From Misgurnus anguillicaudatus (taxonomy: Eukaryota > Chordata > Actinopteri > Cypriniformes > Cobitidae): DNA of 64,000 nucleotides. Made by a program: the position numbers and the translations under genes. The stretch is from positions 14,620,001 to 14,684,000 of the forward strand of contig NC_073342.2 in the NCBI RefSeq assembly GCF_027580225.2. Reading direction: 5' to 3'. Below the pieces are notes generated by a model. The model was not told the origin of the DNA and did not search any database. It was given only the letters and a program-made list of their open reading frames with translations. Below are positions 12,101 to 26,000 of this stretch, one piece after another; positions within the stretch are counted from its first letter, which is position 1; each line of letters starts with the position of its first letter.

Positions 12101-15100
12101 CCTGGCACGCATAATACAGCATTTTTGCGAATCTGGCTATAGACGGTTTCATCGGACACACGTGCACTGACGCGATACACATCTGGATCCGAACTTTACT
12201 TACTGGTCTGACTAGTTGCTAAACTGATTTCTTGAACAAATGTCTTGTCGAAAATAACAAATGTTTTGGTTTCCTAGGTAATCTATGTGTTGTTTTTTTG
12301 CTTGTTATATAAATAAACTACGTTTAAAGAACTTTGTTGTTATTTATTCTTAGCGGAGTTTACCGGAAGTTACGTGCGGACCACGACAGCCACTTCTTTA
12401 TGTTGTTACTGCTGAAACCGTCTATACGCAGATCTTTTTGGTAACATTGTTGTGAGTACATGAAACGTTTCCGTTTTTTACTACATCGCTGTTGTGAAAA
12501 CCCAGCCTTAGATACTGTGTATGTTAAACAATACCTTTTAGAAGCTGGATAGAGCTCCACAGTGATGACCTGGATGCCGTTCCACGCCGCTACGCTAACT
12601 CCACAGAACAGACATTGCCAGGCTATGATGGCCGCCTCACTAAAGCTCAAGAAAAGGAAGAAGGTGCAGCCAGCCGAAATAAGCATCGAACCACCTGCAA
12701 AGAAAACCATAAATGTATTAAAAACGAACAGGATGGTGTGCACAGGCTTTTGTGGTTAAAAAACATTAGCTACTTAGATTACAGACTGCTTTTTCTAAAA
12801 ATAGTTCGACTTTGACAGTCTTGCTCACCTATTATCTTAATTCTCCCAATTTTGTCCATGAAAAGTGCTGAGATTATATTTCCAGGCAGCACAGCTAAGC
12901 TACCCAGAAAGCTGACCAAGTAAATAAGAACGTCATTCTCCTCGTCGTAGTCCAGGTGGCATCCCTTCCTAGTGTGCTCGAAGGTAACGTTCTCGAATGT
13001 ACAGTCGACAAACTTCTCTTTGTATAAATCTGTGGAAATGATGAAGAGAAATGATAAATTGTGGCTCCTCAGATTGTGAGATTGTAGATGTAAGCTCTCT
13101 TACCCGTGTCGTAAAACGTAGTCCTGATAAGTGTGCAGTTTTCAAAGAAGGTTTCTGTGGATCTGATGTTCTCAAAGAAGCAGTCCACAAACAGAGAGTC
13201 TTCAAACTTCACAGACTTCATCTCCATGTTGATGAACCTGCAAGAAAGTCAATAGCACGGTTTGAGATCTTGTGATTTTTACAATTATGTTTGCGTCACA
13301 TTGTATGGGACGCACTTGTCGTTGATGTATTCGCCTTCTTTGTGAACCTGATTCTCCAAGGAAAAGTTGAAATGAAACTGCTCCACCTTCTCTCTATGAA
13401 ACACTTTCAGCTTGGATTCGTACTCCTCGTGCTGTAGGTATTTGATCATGTCAGGAAACCACACCGAAAGCCCGTAATAACTGAAATAAAATATTTCGAA
13501 TGGTTTTATTGTTGGAAAATAAAATATATACTGTATGTATCTAGGATACAAGTATGTAGTTTTTACCTAAATGCCATTGTGAACCATATAACAGCCATTA
13601 GCAGAGTAGCGAGTCTTAGATCACGACCAAACAGGGACAAAACATTTCTGATGACCTGCACACAAAATAGTTCACATTTAAATGACATATGGAAAAATAA
13701 GTACGCATCATAGCAATCCATATACATATAGAGGTGCAAAAGAATTAGATGTAAAGTTTACCAGTTTGGTCAGTGTCAAAGTCCGAACAAACCATCTCTG
13801 AAAAGCTGTTCCAGTCGCAGTCTGAATCTCAATAAACTCGTCCTCTTGTGTCTTTGGAGTCTTGATATGTGTTACCTGGATCAGTAAAGTTTTAAATACA
13901 TAAATCTTTACTCATTAAAAAAATCTCATCAATCTCACTCTCAGAAAAAAAAGCAAAAAGTTTTTAAAAAGTCCTAATATGTACCATATTAGTACAGATG
14001 TGTGCCTTTGAGGTACCAGTTTGCACCAAGCATGCCGCACAAGCCCTGAAAAGTGAAGCCAAAACGTCTCGATCGACCCCCAGTGACTGGTCCCAGTATA
14101 GGTCATACACCCCGCCTCCCCATGTTATTCAATGGGACCAAATAAACAATTTAATTACACTTTAATTATCTTTTTTCCGAAGCTGGTTTCTGTCATTTAG
14201 GTAAGGAATAATTGACGACAGGCCATTGAATTATAAGAAAATAATGCACACCAAGGTGGTAATGCGGCACGACGCGAAGCGGGTGTGCATTATTTTCAAA
14301 TAATTCAAAGAACCGGAGTCAATTATTTCGCTTATACCACGGTTACCACAAACATTGCTTTGGTGCCTACTTTTAAGACATTTGAAAAGTTAGGTGTGCG
14401 GTTTACAGAAAAATAATCAACACCCATAGAACATTTCTCAGCCAATCAGAATGCAGCATTCAACAGACCCGTGGTATAATGTAGTTTTTATCACTCTGAT
14501 GTAAATTCAAGTGTTTGTTTTTAAAATAAGTTTGTTTTTAGTTAGTTATTTAATGCTATAAAAACGGTGGTGTCACTTCATGATTGACAGCTGTGATATG
14601 CGCGTTCTGCGAGAGCGATGGCGGGGCCATGATTTCACAGTTTTACTTCCTGCTCACTACTGCGCAGGACTGGTCCTGAGATCGCTACTGCGCAAACTCA
14701 AGACCCAAGATGTCAGCGCCGTATCGGGACACTGACGGCTTCACTTTTCACCAATGGAAGAGAACGAACGTGCGTCGTCCATCTTTTTTTACAGTCTATG
14801 GTTTGCACTTTTATGACGCTTTTCCATTGCATAGAATCCGATGGGTAAGGTCACTTAACTTTAGCTCAGTTAGCTTTTCCATTGAGTTTAGTATCACTTC
14901 AGAGTTGGAAGGATTATAGGCATGCCATTATATTTGAGGTTCCTACTGCTGTGACATCATACAAAAAGTGGGAGCGAGCATCAGGGAGCATCGTTGGAAT
15001 GCAGTGTTTCCCATACATTCATTTATTTGAATGAATGCCCCCAATCAAAATTGACCACCACAAATAGATGTTTGCAGATCGCATTTATCACTACCCCTGT

Positions 15101-18100
15101 CTCACATGACAGTTTCTGTACAAACACCCATGGCGTCAGTCGACACACTCCACTGAGCTTCATTTAAAGCGGAATTGAACCCTAGACATTTTAGCCTGTT
15201 ATTAGGGGTAATTTATTTCCATTTTGCATTTTACATGAAAAAAAAAGAAATTTGCACGATTTCGCTAAATTCGCTTCAACACACTAAAATAGTTTGTTAA
15301 AGCGAATTTTTGTAACGGTCTTTGATGGACTCAATTAACCAGAACGCACTGCGTGAAACCCATATAACCAAGGATTGATGCAGCCTTCAGGCTTGTTCTA
15401 CTTCATGCTGCGCCACAAGAACCAGCAGCCGGATGCATCAAAGTTCCACGAGAGCGATTTAAAAGCAAACTCCTCCGTATGACTTCGCGAATGGCTCTTG
15501 CTGTACTTTGACGCCATCCGGCTGTCGATTCTTGCGACACCGCATGAAGTCGAGCAAGCCTAATAGCTTCTTTTACCGCTCAACTTGCTCTCAAATCAAT
15601 CATCTTGCCTCAAGACCCGCCCCAATTTAGAACGTTCAGAATATGTAGTCGTGCATTTTTCTTCCGATGATTTGACGACGTATTGTAGTGGAAAAGCCCT
15701 TAAAAGTGAGCTGACCCAACCCGTGGGCAGCCTACTAGGCAATGGAGAATCCAAAGTGTACTTTTTGAAAAGGTACCATCCCAGTTACAACATTTTGTAC
15801 CATCTTGTATCTTTTTTCTGAGAGTGCATGATAGACAGCAGTGCACAGGATCAAGACATTGATAAACATTGTGATATACTGACATTATTTATGTAATTGC
15901 AGATGCTTTTATCCAAAGTGAATTTCAATGCATTCAATTTATTTCTTATCAGTATGTGTTCCCAACATACAGTATGGATTTACAGCTCTCAAGAGACAGA
16001 CTTACAGTAAACACTCTCTCTGGTTCTCCTTTCGCTCTCCAGTTGGTATCATGGACCTGTTTCAGAATCATCCAAGCCTCATCATGTTTGGCGTGCTGGA
16101 AGAGTCGATGACATTGATGTCACAGATGTGTAATTTTTACAAACTGGCTATGTAAACACGAGATTGTTTGAGATTGACAACATAACAGCTGTGCACGCAG
16201 TGTTGGGGAAAGTTACTTTTTACAGTAAAAGTATTGCATTACAATATTTGCGTTAACTAATTGCGTTACTTAGTTACTTTTCATGCAAACGATACTTTTT
16301 AGTTACTTTTGCGTTACTTTTTCTTGGCTGATGCTTGATCTCTTTCAGGCCTTGCAGGTGTTTTTTATGACTGAAAAGTTCTGCATTTAGAAATTGTGTA
16401 TTTCATCACAAAAATGTCGAGCTCTGGCCTGCCATCTCAGTTTCTGACTCAAACGGTTCCCACACAGGCATGTACGCATAGAGTGCATAATGTGACAACG
16501 TTTAGTTTAATTCAGTACATAATTTTTTTTATCGAATTAATTAAACAAAAAAAGTAACTTGCATTACTTTTTTGAAAAAGTAACTCAATAATTAATGTAT
16601 ACATTTAAAAAGTAATGTGTTACTTTAATCGTTACTTCAGAAAAGTAATATTTTTATTATTACATAATTAATATTATTATGTAATGCACGTTACTTGTAA
16701 TGCGTTACCCCCAACACTGTGTGCACGTTTATAAATACAGTTTGCTATATTTATACAAAAAAGAGTGACTCAAAAACTGTCTGTAGAGGATGAATGAAAA
16801 ACTGAAGTAAAGAGTTTTATTAGAGGAACCTACATAAAAAAGAAAGTAGTATATAATAGTGATTATACGTAAACATACTTGGTAATCAGAATTTTATTTG
16901 AATTAATTTCCAAATGGTATTAACAAAATGTAGCTACTGTGTTTTGCCCGAGGAGCAACCTTCTGATCTCTCTGATGAAGCCAACATGGAAGTGACTTAC
17001 TGACTTTTTCCATGTTCAAGTGTTATAATTGGTCTCTCAACCATTAAAATGTAAAAAAAGATCAACCTAGTAACTTAGCTTGTGTAAACCATTCTCTGCA
17101 AGCAGGTGAAAACATAGGTAATTGAAATATGGCTCCCCCTGTGATGTCAGAAAGGGATAATACACCTACAAAGTGCCAATTTTAACATGCTGTAATAAAT
17201 TATCTACATATGTACTCTGAGGACACCAAAGATATATTTTACATCTTAAAAAAGTCTTGTGAAATGTCCCCTTTAAGCCTAGAAGCCACTTGAGTGAGTG
17301 TCCGCTCAGCTCCACCCACATTCCGCCTATTTGGCAATTTTCGGTTATCCGGGAGTGACCCGCAGTAACGTGTTCGCCAAGATGGCGACGACCGGCTCCG
17401 CCCACTTTTGGCTTAAATAATGCTCTTTAGAAACTTGACGTCATACGTCCATGTTTTATACAGTTTATGGTTTTGGCTAAGCACCCCTCTACTGATATAG
17501 CAGAAATTTGGTTACATACCTCCAGCAGAAACCGGGGACTCTCTGGCATGAACATCAGTCCGATCAAAGATGCTATTGCTGGGAGAGCACAGACCAACAC
17601 AAACACCCTCCAGCTGTGAAACTGAAACTCTGTGCCCATACTGAAACCCCAGCCTAAAATACAAAACAATGCTATAGTAGTAAATAATAAACAAAACCAT
17701 GCATTCCTTGATGTTTGGATTTGTGCTGTATGTGTAACATTTCTAAGGTAAATTTTGTATATATACCATATCTAGGGATGATTCCCCAAGCGGTGAAGGA
17801 CGCATAGATGCCCCCCATCATCCAGAACATGCAGAGCCAGCTGAGATGTTCCCCTCTCTTATCCATCTGCAGGAACTCAGAAAAGTACGAGTACACGATT
17901 GGGACGGAGCCCCCGATCCTTAAAAAAACACAGGAACGGATGCTTTTGAAACATAGAGAGTGTACAATGTTTTTATTATGTTGGCTTATTTGTTATGTGG
18001 CATATCATTCTTTTCAATAATGCACTGTGATGCATAAAAGCTTAGTAAATAGCCACAGGAGAAAAGTATTTTAAAGTGACCTATGATGTGCCAAATAGAC

Positions 18101-19998
18101 TAAGAGCTCTTAAATCAGTACTGTAATCACCATCCTGACTCTATCGGATTAAATTGCATTGTTGTGTTGAGGGAGAGAGTCTCAACATTACTTATATACA
18201 CACAGACTTCATATTTAATTAGACAGAATGTGATATTTTCAGGGCGAATATACAACTTTCAAGGTGGACAGCAAACCTTTTGTCTTCTCTATTCTTCAAG
18301 GCAAATACTGTATATATATATTTTTATTTTTCAATATTGAATTTAAGGTACTTTATTGGCATGATTTCATGTACTAACAATATTGCCAAGCATATGTGAC
18401 ACTGGAACACAAAACTAATCATAAGTCGCATGGGTATACTGTATTTGTAGCAATAGGCAACAATGCATTGTAGGGGTCAAAATTATCGTTTTTTTTTATT
18501 ATCATTAGGATATTAAGTAAAGATCATGATCCATGAAGATATTTTGTACATTTAAATATACCAAAATGTATTTATCATTAGTAATATGTGTTGCTAAGGA
18601 CTTCGTTTAAAGTGATGGTTCACCCAAAAATGAAAATTCTGTCTTTTTTATCCTAAAACTGTATGAATTTCTTTTTTCTGATGAAAACAAAAGAAGATAT
18701 TTTGATAAATGATGGTTAGCACACAACTGATGAAAAAAATAATATGATCAAAATATCTTCTTCGTCATTTATCACAATATTTCCATAATATTTGTTTTCC
18801 TACTATGGAAGTCAATGGTTACAATCAGTTGTGTGCTTACCATCATTTATCAAAATATCCTCTTTTGTGTTCATCAGAAAAAAGAAATTCATACAGATTT
18901 AGAACAACATGAGAATGAAAAAATCATGACAGAATTTTCATTTTTAGATGTATTAAAGGTGCAGTGTGTAATTTTTAGAAGGGTCTCAGAAATGCTAAAT
19001 AATATACAAAACTATATTATCAGTGGTGTATAAAGGCCTTTCATAATGAACCGTTGTGTGTTTATTACCTCAGAACGAGACGTTTTTATCTACATACACT
19101 GAGGGTCCCCTTACACGGAAGTCGCCATTTTGTGCCACCATGTTTCTACAGAAACCCTTAATGGACATTTTTTTACCAAGTTGTCCCCAATGACATGTTT
19201 GTCCGGTGGTGGCTACCGTAGCTTCTCTATGTAATTAAAAAATGAGGGGTAAGCAGTGGCCTGAGCCATTGGTTGCAATTCACCAGCATCTCACCACTAG
19301 ATGCTGCTAAAATTTACACACTGCACCTTTAAAGATGATTTTTTCAATATTTAGATTTTTGCACCCTCTGATTTTCAAATCTTGGCCAAATATTGTTATA
19401 TCCTAACAAACCATACATCAATGGAAAGCTTATTTGTGACCCGTCTTGGCAAAATTAGTCAGAATGCTCTCAGTTTCATTTTTAACAACAGGCAAAAAAA
19501 AGTATAAATTTCAGTTTTGGTCGAAATTGAGTTTTTTATAAAAATAAGTAAGCCCTCGTCTAGTGACCCCAATGCTCTGAATAGTCATTAAACATCTTAA
19601 ATTATCTTTATTTGTACGTTTTCTGCGAGGTGTACCGTCCTAAATGCGAAAACAATCTTCCTCGTGCTAACTAACAGATCTGAAGCTTCCACACAGATGC
19701 GCGAGTGAGCGCGATATATACACATACAGAATTACAGTTTTAAAAATATCTGTTTTGACAAAAATTCACACAGATATAAGCTATGTCATGTCTTAAGTAA
19801 ATGTTTGGTTAACTGGGAAAAATATCTGATGTGTAACATTATATTAGATCATTGCATACGGGAAGATGATGTCACACCACCTTCTGTGCATGCGGGTCAC
19901 TTCAGGGCCATTTCCGGTTCACACATCAGCAAAACACTTCACACACATTTCAGCAAAAAATCTGAACTGAGCATTAAGATTATACACACAAAAACAAT

Positions 19999-20088
<90 letters not shown>

Positions 20089-23000
20089 CCATAACTGATC
20101 TTGATGCTATAAAGGAGCTTTGTGTGAGGTCATGAACATTTATTTTCTGCACATTTTCTATGTATTTACGTGTTACTAAGTGTGACTTTCACTGCTTGAT
20201 GTTTTTTTAAAAGTCCTAAAGTTGATTTCAAAAGACAGTTTCTCTCCCCAGCTCACCCAATGCCCGAGAATAGCCTGAAGAAGAGGAAGAATCCGTATCC
20301 CTGCGCGAATGAAGAGAAGAAAGCAGAGATGCAGTTCATGGCCAGGACGATAATCAGACATTTCCGTCTGCCCACTTTGTCAGCCAGGCCGCCCCATATA
20401 AAAGCTCCCAGCATCATTCCCAGGAACACTATCAGACCTGAAGGAGAAACGTGAGATTGAATGACACATACACAAATAAAGCTATGAATGATGTGGTAAA
20501 CTAAAATCTCTTTGATGGATAGAAGTATTTTACAGTAAGTATACGCTCTGTGGACCACTGTGTTAAATAGAAAATATATTTTTTATGTTTGGAGCCCCTG
20601 GTTTGTCTTTTGGACTGCATGAGTGGCAAACCCATTCTCATGAATTGCGTATGAATCAACCCAGTCTCACCCGACGACACTTGACCATTCGTCAATATGT
20701 GACGCGGAGGGTATACCTTTCGCGTCATTTTTTGACGAACTGGGGACTTCAATACTATTACGTCCGTTGCATTCTCTTCTCCTATTTTCTTACCATTTTC
20801 GCGTCGGTTTAGGGTTAGATTTACATAATGACATCCCTACCCAAACCTAACTCTAACCCCAACGCCAGGTGACAACTGTTTCTAACCCCAACGGCAGGTG
20901 ACAACTGTTTAATTTCGCGTACACTGTTTAATTTCGCGTACACTGTTTAATTTTGCGTAATCTAACCCTAAACCGACGCGAAAATGGTAAGAAAATAGGA
21001 GAAGAGAATGCAACGGACGTAATAGTATTGAAGTCCCCAGTTCGTCAAAAAATTACGCGAAAGGTATACCCTCCGCGTCACATATTGACGAATGGTCAAG
21101 TGTCGTCAAATATTGACGACATGGGGTGAGACTGTGTTACATGAATAGCAGGCCTTGTGAAAAGTCGTGCAATGCAAAAGTCAAATTTTGCATGCAGTCC
21201 TTTTATTTCACTTAATACCACACATCTTTTAGTGTCATTTTATGTATTGGTTTCTACATTTTTTTGGCCCTGGGGTTGGGGTTAGAATGACTTTCTGTTA
21301 CATTTCAGACATCTTACCTAAACCAAATCCCAAATCTAAACCCAGCCCCAAGCGATAATGGTTTAAAAATAGAAAGATATTAAGAAACCTATTCATAAAA
21401 TGACACGAAAAGATGGCGGTACTCGGTAAATGGGAAGGACTGGCCTATATGCATGCAAAATTATCATATACATGCAAAATTTGACTTTTATGCATTAAAT
21501 GATTGCAAGTGCTATTTTTACACAATTGATGAGAATGGTTAGGAGAGACAGACAAGAGAGCAAGATAGACATACTATTCCAGTGCCTCTAGAGGGCAGAC
21601 ATTACCTTGTTTTCTTGTTAGGTTGCAAGAAATATTCTGACACGCGACAAATGAATGTACTGTTCACTTTAAAGCATTTTTCTCGAATGCAATTAAACAG
21701 ACATTGACCGTGCATGTGAGTTTTTTAAATTACATGAAAGTATTTACGACTGCAAGTTCAGAAATGGTCAGAACCAATTGAAGGTAAAACACAGTTCCAG
21801 AAATAAAGAATAAGAACATCAAACGAGCAGCTGTAAGGTTAAGTGATTGCAATAAAAGGGTTTGCGGTCCTGTGGTCAGTAATGGCTGTCAATGGGTGTT
21901 CAGGGGCTATTGCAGGATTTACAGGTGTGTGACTCATAACACTTTTAGTGAATGTACTAGGGTGCTCATTTTAGAAGAACAGAAGAAAAACTGACAGGCA
22001 ATATGAACCTTTCAGGAGTCTTAAAATGACAAAGAAAGCACTTTAATAATATTCCAGTAGATTAGCAGTTGTTAAAAAGGCTTTAAATAAGCCTTTATTT
22101 AACAACCATTCAAAATTTTACGTCAATGAAATTAAAGAAATTGCGACAATTTTACAGAGTCAAAGCAGCTATTATAATGCTTTTAAAAAAAGTGACAAAT
22201 TATAAGCCTAGCAAAATTTGACTTCAAAACATTTTCAGAAATTGCTACACTTAGACATCAGCGGAAATTATTAAAAAAGATTAAAGTGATAAAATGTTAT
22301 TGTCTTTATTTATTATTTTTTATTTTATTTTTTGTTGGTTTAATTCGATCTTTTTAAAAATGAATAATTTAAGGTGCTTTTTATTATTTGTTCCAGGGGT
22401 CCACCAGAAAATGTTAAAAGAGAATAGACAAAGAAAAATTGTCGACAAAAAATATTAAGTTTGTAAAAAAATTGCTGTCTTTATAATTTCATAACTATTG
22501 ATCTAAAACTGTTTAAATGTTTCTTTATAAAAATATAGATATATATTTAAGAAAAGGGGTACCTCCATAATGGTTCATCATATGTGGGGGTCCCTGCCAT
22601 CAAAAAGTTTAAAAACTCCTGACTTAAATTGTTTTAAATGTTAACAGCTTTTAAAGGGGACATGAATATCTGACTTTTCCATGTTTAAGTGCTATAATTG
22701 GGTCTTCAGTGATTCTATCAACCTAGAAAATGTGAAAAAGATCAACCCAGTAACTACGTTTTGGTAAACCATTCTCTGCAAGCATGTAAAAAAATAGGTA
22801 ATTGAAATTTGGTTCCCACTGTGATGTCAGAAGGGGATAATACCGCCCCTTAATCTATCTAAATAAATAATTTGTTACTATGAAGCCACAACTAATATGC
22901 CAATTAATTACATTGTTATATTTATTTATTTATTTTGGAAAAAAATTAATTCACAAACAAAAATTATTGTAGCCTATATTTCCACATTTTAAATCTGTTA

Positions 23001-26000
23001 AAAACAAGAACAATTTAAGATTTTTTCTGTAATACCACTAATGCATGATGTTTTCCTATGCCTTTGTCAACTTTTTATATTTTATTTATTTGTTTACTTT
23101 TCTTATTGTATTTGTTTATCTTTTCCCTTATTTTATTTGTGAAACTTCACATGTATAATGTTTGTGATTTCATTGTTTTATTTCCTGTTCATTCTGTTTT
23201 ATATGTAAAAAGTATTAAGCATTAATAAAAAAATCTGCACTATCCAACGACGGCATTGCCATTTAGTGCAGAGATCTGCTCATTTGCATTTAAAATGACA
23301 CCCAGAAACGACACAATTTTGCTCACACCTACAAAGTGGCAATTTTAACAAACTAAATTTCACGAAAGTCATCTCTGCACACACATAAATAGCCTAGTTC
23401 AGTCATTCAAGTTTTACAGATATTCCCCTTTGGTTCATTTATGAAAGATTTAGGGATATTAAAGTGATTTTAAAGTAGGACTCCCAGCTGCCTGCAGAGA
23501 AAGTGTATAAAGAAAATGAATCTGCTCATGGTCTATTCTGAAACATATATCAGTGTTACTATATTAGTATACACAGTCTCATACTTTTTGCCTTAAATGT
23601 GGCCTGGTGGGTACTGCATACGGTTACACTTAAAATCTTTTCTGCATTTGGATTTAGGTCCATGCATGTTTACACATCTACTTTGTGTTTCTTAAACTAA
23701 GCATCGTTATATTTGATCTACAGGGTTGCATTGACAGACATTGATCGTCTGGCATGAAGTACAGATGGTCGTGTGGTTTGTTGAGAACACGGCAGCATAT
23801 GGAACTGCGCTAACGTTATCCCCCACTGCTCAGCATGACAACCATCCCAGCTTTCCATTGGTCAGCCTTAATCCAGCGAGTCACACAGTCGTGACTGTTT
23901 CTGATCCAAAATGAGGGTCTGAATGCTTAGACCCTGTCATTCATTTTGTATCGTTATTCAGAATTGCATAAAAATTATTAATCTGTTTTTTTTGGGATGT
24001 TAAAATTATTTATAGTAATATGGAAAGGCATTTGGGATTTTTTGGTTGATTTCCAAAAATTAAAGCGTTGTAGCTCTTTGGTGCTTTAAAAACATTGCCG
24101 TTGACAAGCATAGCAGATGTTTTGTGTGTGCTTCACCGACCCATTTGTTTGACATAATGCTATTTTTATAGTAAAGAGTTAAAGGGTATAGCAGATTAAC
24201 AATTTTTAGGGTTGTGCCAATTTAGTGAGAAGCTAAATTTAAGCAATTTGTATTTTATTCAGTACCAAAAACTAACAATGACCAAAATATTTGCTTAGTA
24301 TTTACAGTATTTGCCTTGGTAAATGTATAAATATGCTTTTTAGTTCATTAATACTGTCTATATGTAAAATACATTAACCAAGATTAATACATTCTAAATG
24401 TTATTTTTTTAATAAAAGCATGAACCAATTTTATTAACAAATGAAGAGTTTCGTTGCAAAATGAGATAACCATCGTTTTTTTAATTGTTCAGAAATCTAG
24501 TTTTTTTGGTTGTGCATTCCAATTAATTTCAATGCAACTGCAGTTGGTTTGTTTTGATTTAAACCTTCATAACTTAAAAAATACAGCTAAGTAGCACCAT
24601 AAAACAAAATAATAACATGATAACATAATAATAAACATGTTTTGACAAAAATGTTAAAAAATGGATTTATCTCGTTTTGCAACGAAACTCTTCAAATACA
24701 AAAAAAACATGCACATTTGAACACACAGCCTTGCAAAGCAAAATTCACAGTTACTATTTTTACTATTGTGATGCCAAAATTTACATCATGCGTACTGTGG
24801 ACCCTTGCATATGCGTAAAAACTGAACTATACTTCTAGCTTTACACATTTTGAACTTCTATCTATCTTCGTTTTTTTAAGTTAAGTTCCTGATCAGCACA
24901 AGGTACACTGTAAAGGTAGTGACGGAGCATTGAGAAATGAATATAACCCGATGTTTATTGCAGTGAGACGTCTACGTGGGTCTAGGATAATGTATCAGCG
25001 CAAGGTCAGGAGCAAAGCCATCGATCTGCCGGGCAGCTGCTGACTCAGTTTTTCTCTGCGACGGCTGCGCAGGATAGAAAGTGCTCACTCATTCCCTGAT
25101 GCTCACAACAGTTTTTACCTTCTTGCAACCCACTTGTGCACACACATCAATATCATTTAACCACAAAGGGATGCATTAAAATGGTCACGTTTGGTACTTT
25201 CATGGTACACAACAAGATAAGCAAATGTTTTTAATACCCTTTTGACACAGCGATTCCGGAAAGTACACTGATAATGTGTCCTGGGATTTGTCCCGGGATC
25301 GTTTGATTTTGGTTCATTCACACTGCCAGTGATCACACATCCAATAAAGATCTTGTAAAAACCCAGAGTATAGTTAGTTTTTTACATGTATGCGACTGTA
25401 CGCATGCGGTCGAATGCACAGCCTTGTACGCCTTGTAATATACATGTACAAAGACGTTTGACGCATGCGCATTGCGACAAAATGCAATGCATCGCCTGAG
25501 CTACTTAGGCACTGTCACAAATGGCACACCTGCTACCCAGTCTCACGAAATTTCGTTATATAGTCACGTAACTTTTTGATTCTATTTCGTGATATTATCA
25601 CGAATTTCCGCGTTTATTCGTGATTGTATAACGAATTTCTGTTTACGTGTCATTTTCACATATTGGTTACTCAACTGCTTTTTCCTATTTTCAAACCATT
25701 GTCGCTTCGGTTTAGGGTTAGCTTTGGTTTGACAAAACATTTGAGTAACCAATACATGACAATGACACATAAACAGAAATTTGTGATACGATCACGAAAA
25801 AAACTCGGAAATTCGTGACAATATCACGAAAAAAGAATAAAAAAGTTACGTGACTATAGCACGAAATTTCGTGAGACTGGGCTGGCACTTCCTGTGCATT
25901 TTCGTTCTCGTGGCCTTAAATTGCGGGTGCTCCGAAGTGTGCTCATCAGCGCAGTCTTCGGCGAAGCCCGCACTGCAGCAGGCTTCGAACACTTTACCAA

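Larger units (their letters stand above)
9123..12534 (-). other. sv2b: sv2b intron 11 (3.4 kb, transposon-rich)
   Basis: GT at 12534-12533 and AG at 9124-9123. It holds, in window order: unassigned DNA (9130-10375), a TIR MITE (10376-10621), a degraded fragment (10860-11060), AT-rich pentanucleotide repeats (11128-11337), a CTCTTTCCCCGCC MITE (11467-11942) and a TATAGACGGTTTCA MITE (12138-12427). No additional exon was seen. Confidence 0.85.
13876..16005 (-). other. sv2b: sv2b intron 5 (2.1 kb)
   Basis: GT at 16005-16004 and AG at 13877-13876. Most of it is one composite mobile element (13936-15826) with a hairpin element inside. A SINE tail fragment lies at about 15896-15975 (minus; ATGCTTTTATCCAAAGTG). 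Confidence 0.85.
16096..17519 (-). other. sv2b: sv2b intron 4 (1.4 kb)
   Basis: GT at 17519-17518 and AG at 16097-16096. It contains a hAT-like element (16198-16719), a GGGGACATG-family MITE (about 16998-17277) and a short fragment with CGTCCATGTTTTATACAGT at 17440-17470. The rest is unassigned. Confidence 0.85.
17919..20256 (-). other. sv2b: sv2b intron 2 (2.3 kb)
   Basis: GT at 20256-20255 and AG at 17920-17919. It holds two abutting MITEs (18609-19332) and a long (CT)n tract (19999-20087). Sequence at 17930-18600 and 19335-19990 is unassigned. Confidence 0.85.

Noticed and set aside
12360..12743. 127-codon minus-strand frame taken as one exon
   Set aside because: Only 12535-12694 is SV2 coding. 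The frame runs through the acceptor at one end and past the GTATTG donor into intron at the other.
19805..20152. Open frames on both strands across the (CT)n tract
   Set aside because: Dinucleotide repeat translated as Leu-Ser or Arg-Glu, inside a sv2b intron.
20655..21135. CRISPR-like or regulatory direct-repeat array
   Set aside because: The repeats are inverted arms of a foldback transposon plus two short central duplications; there are no spacers or cas genes and the host is a vertebrate.
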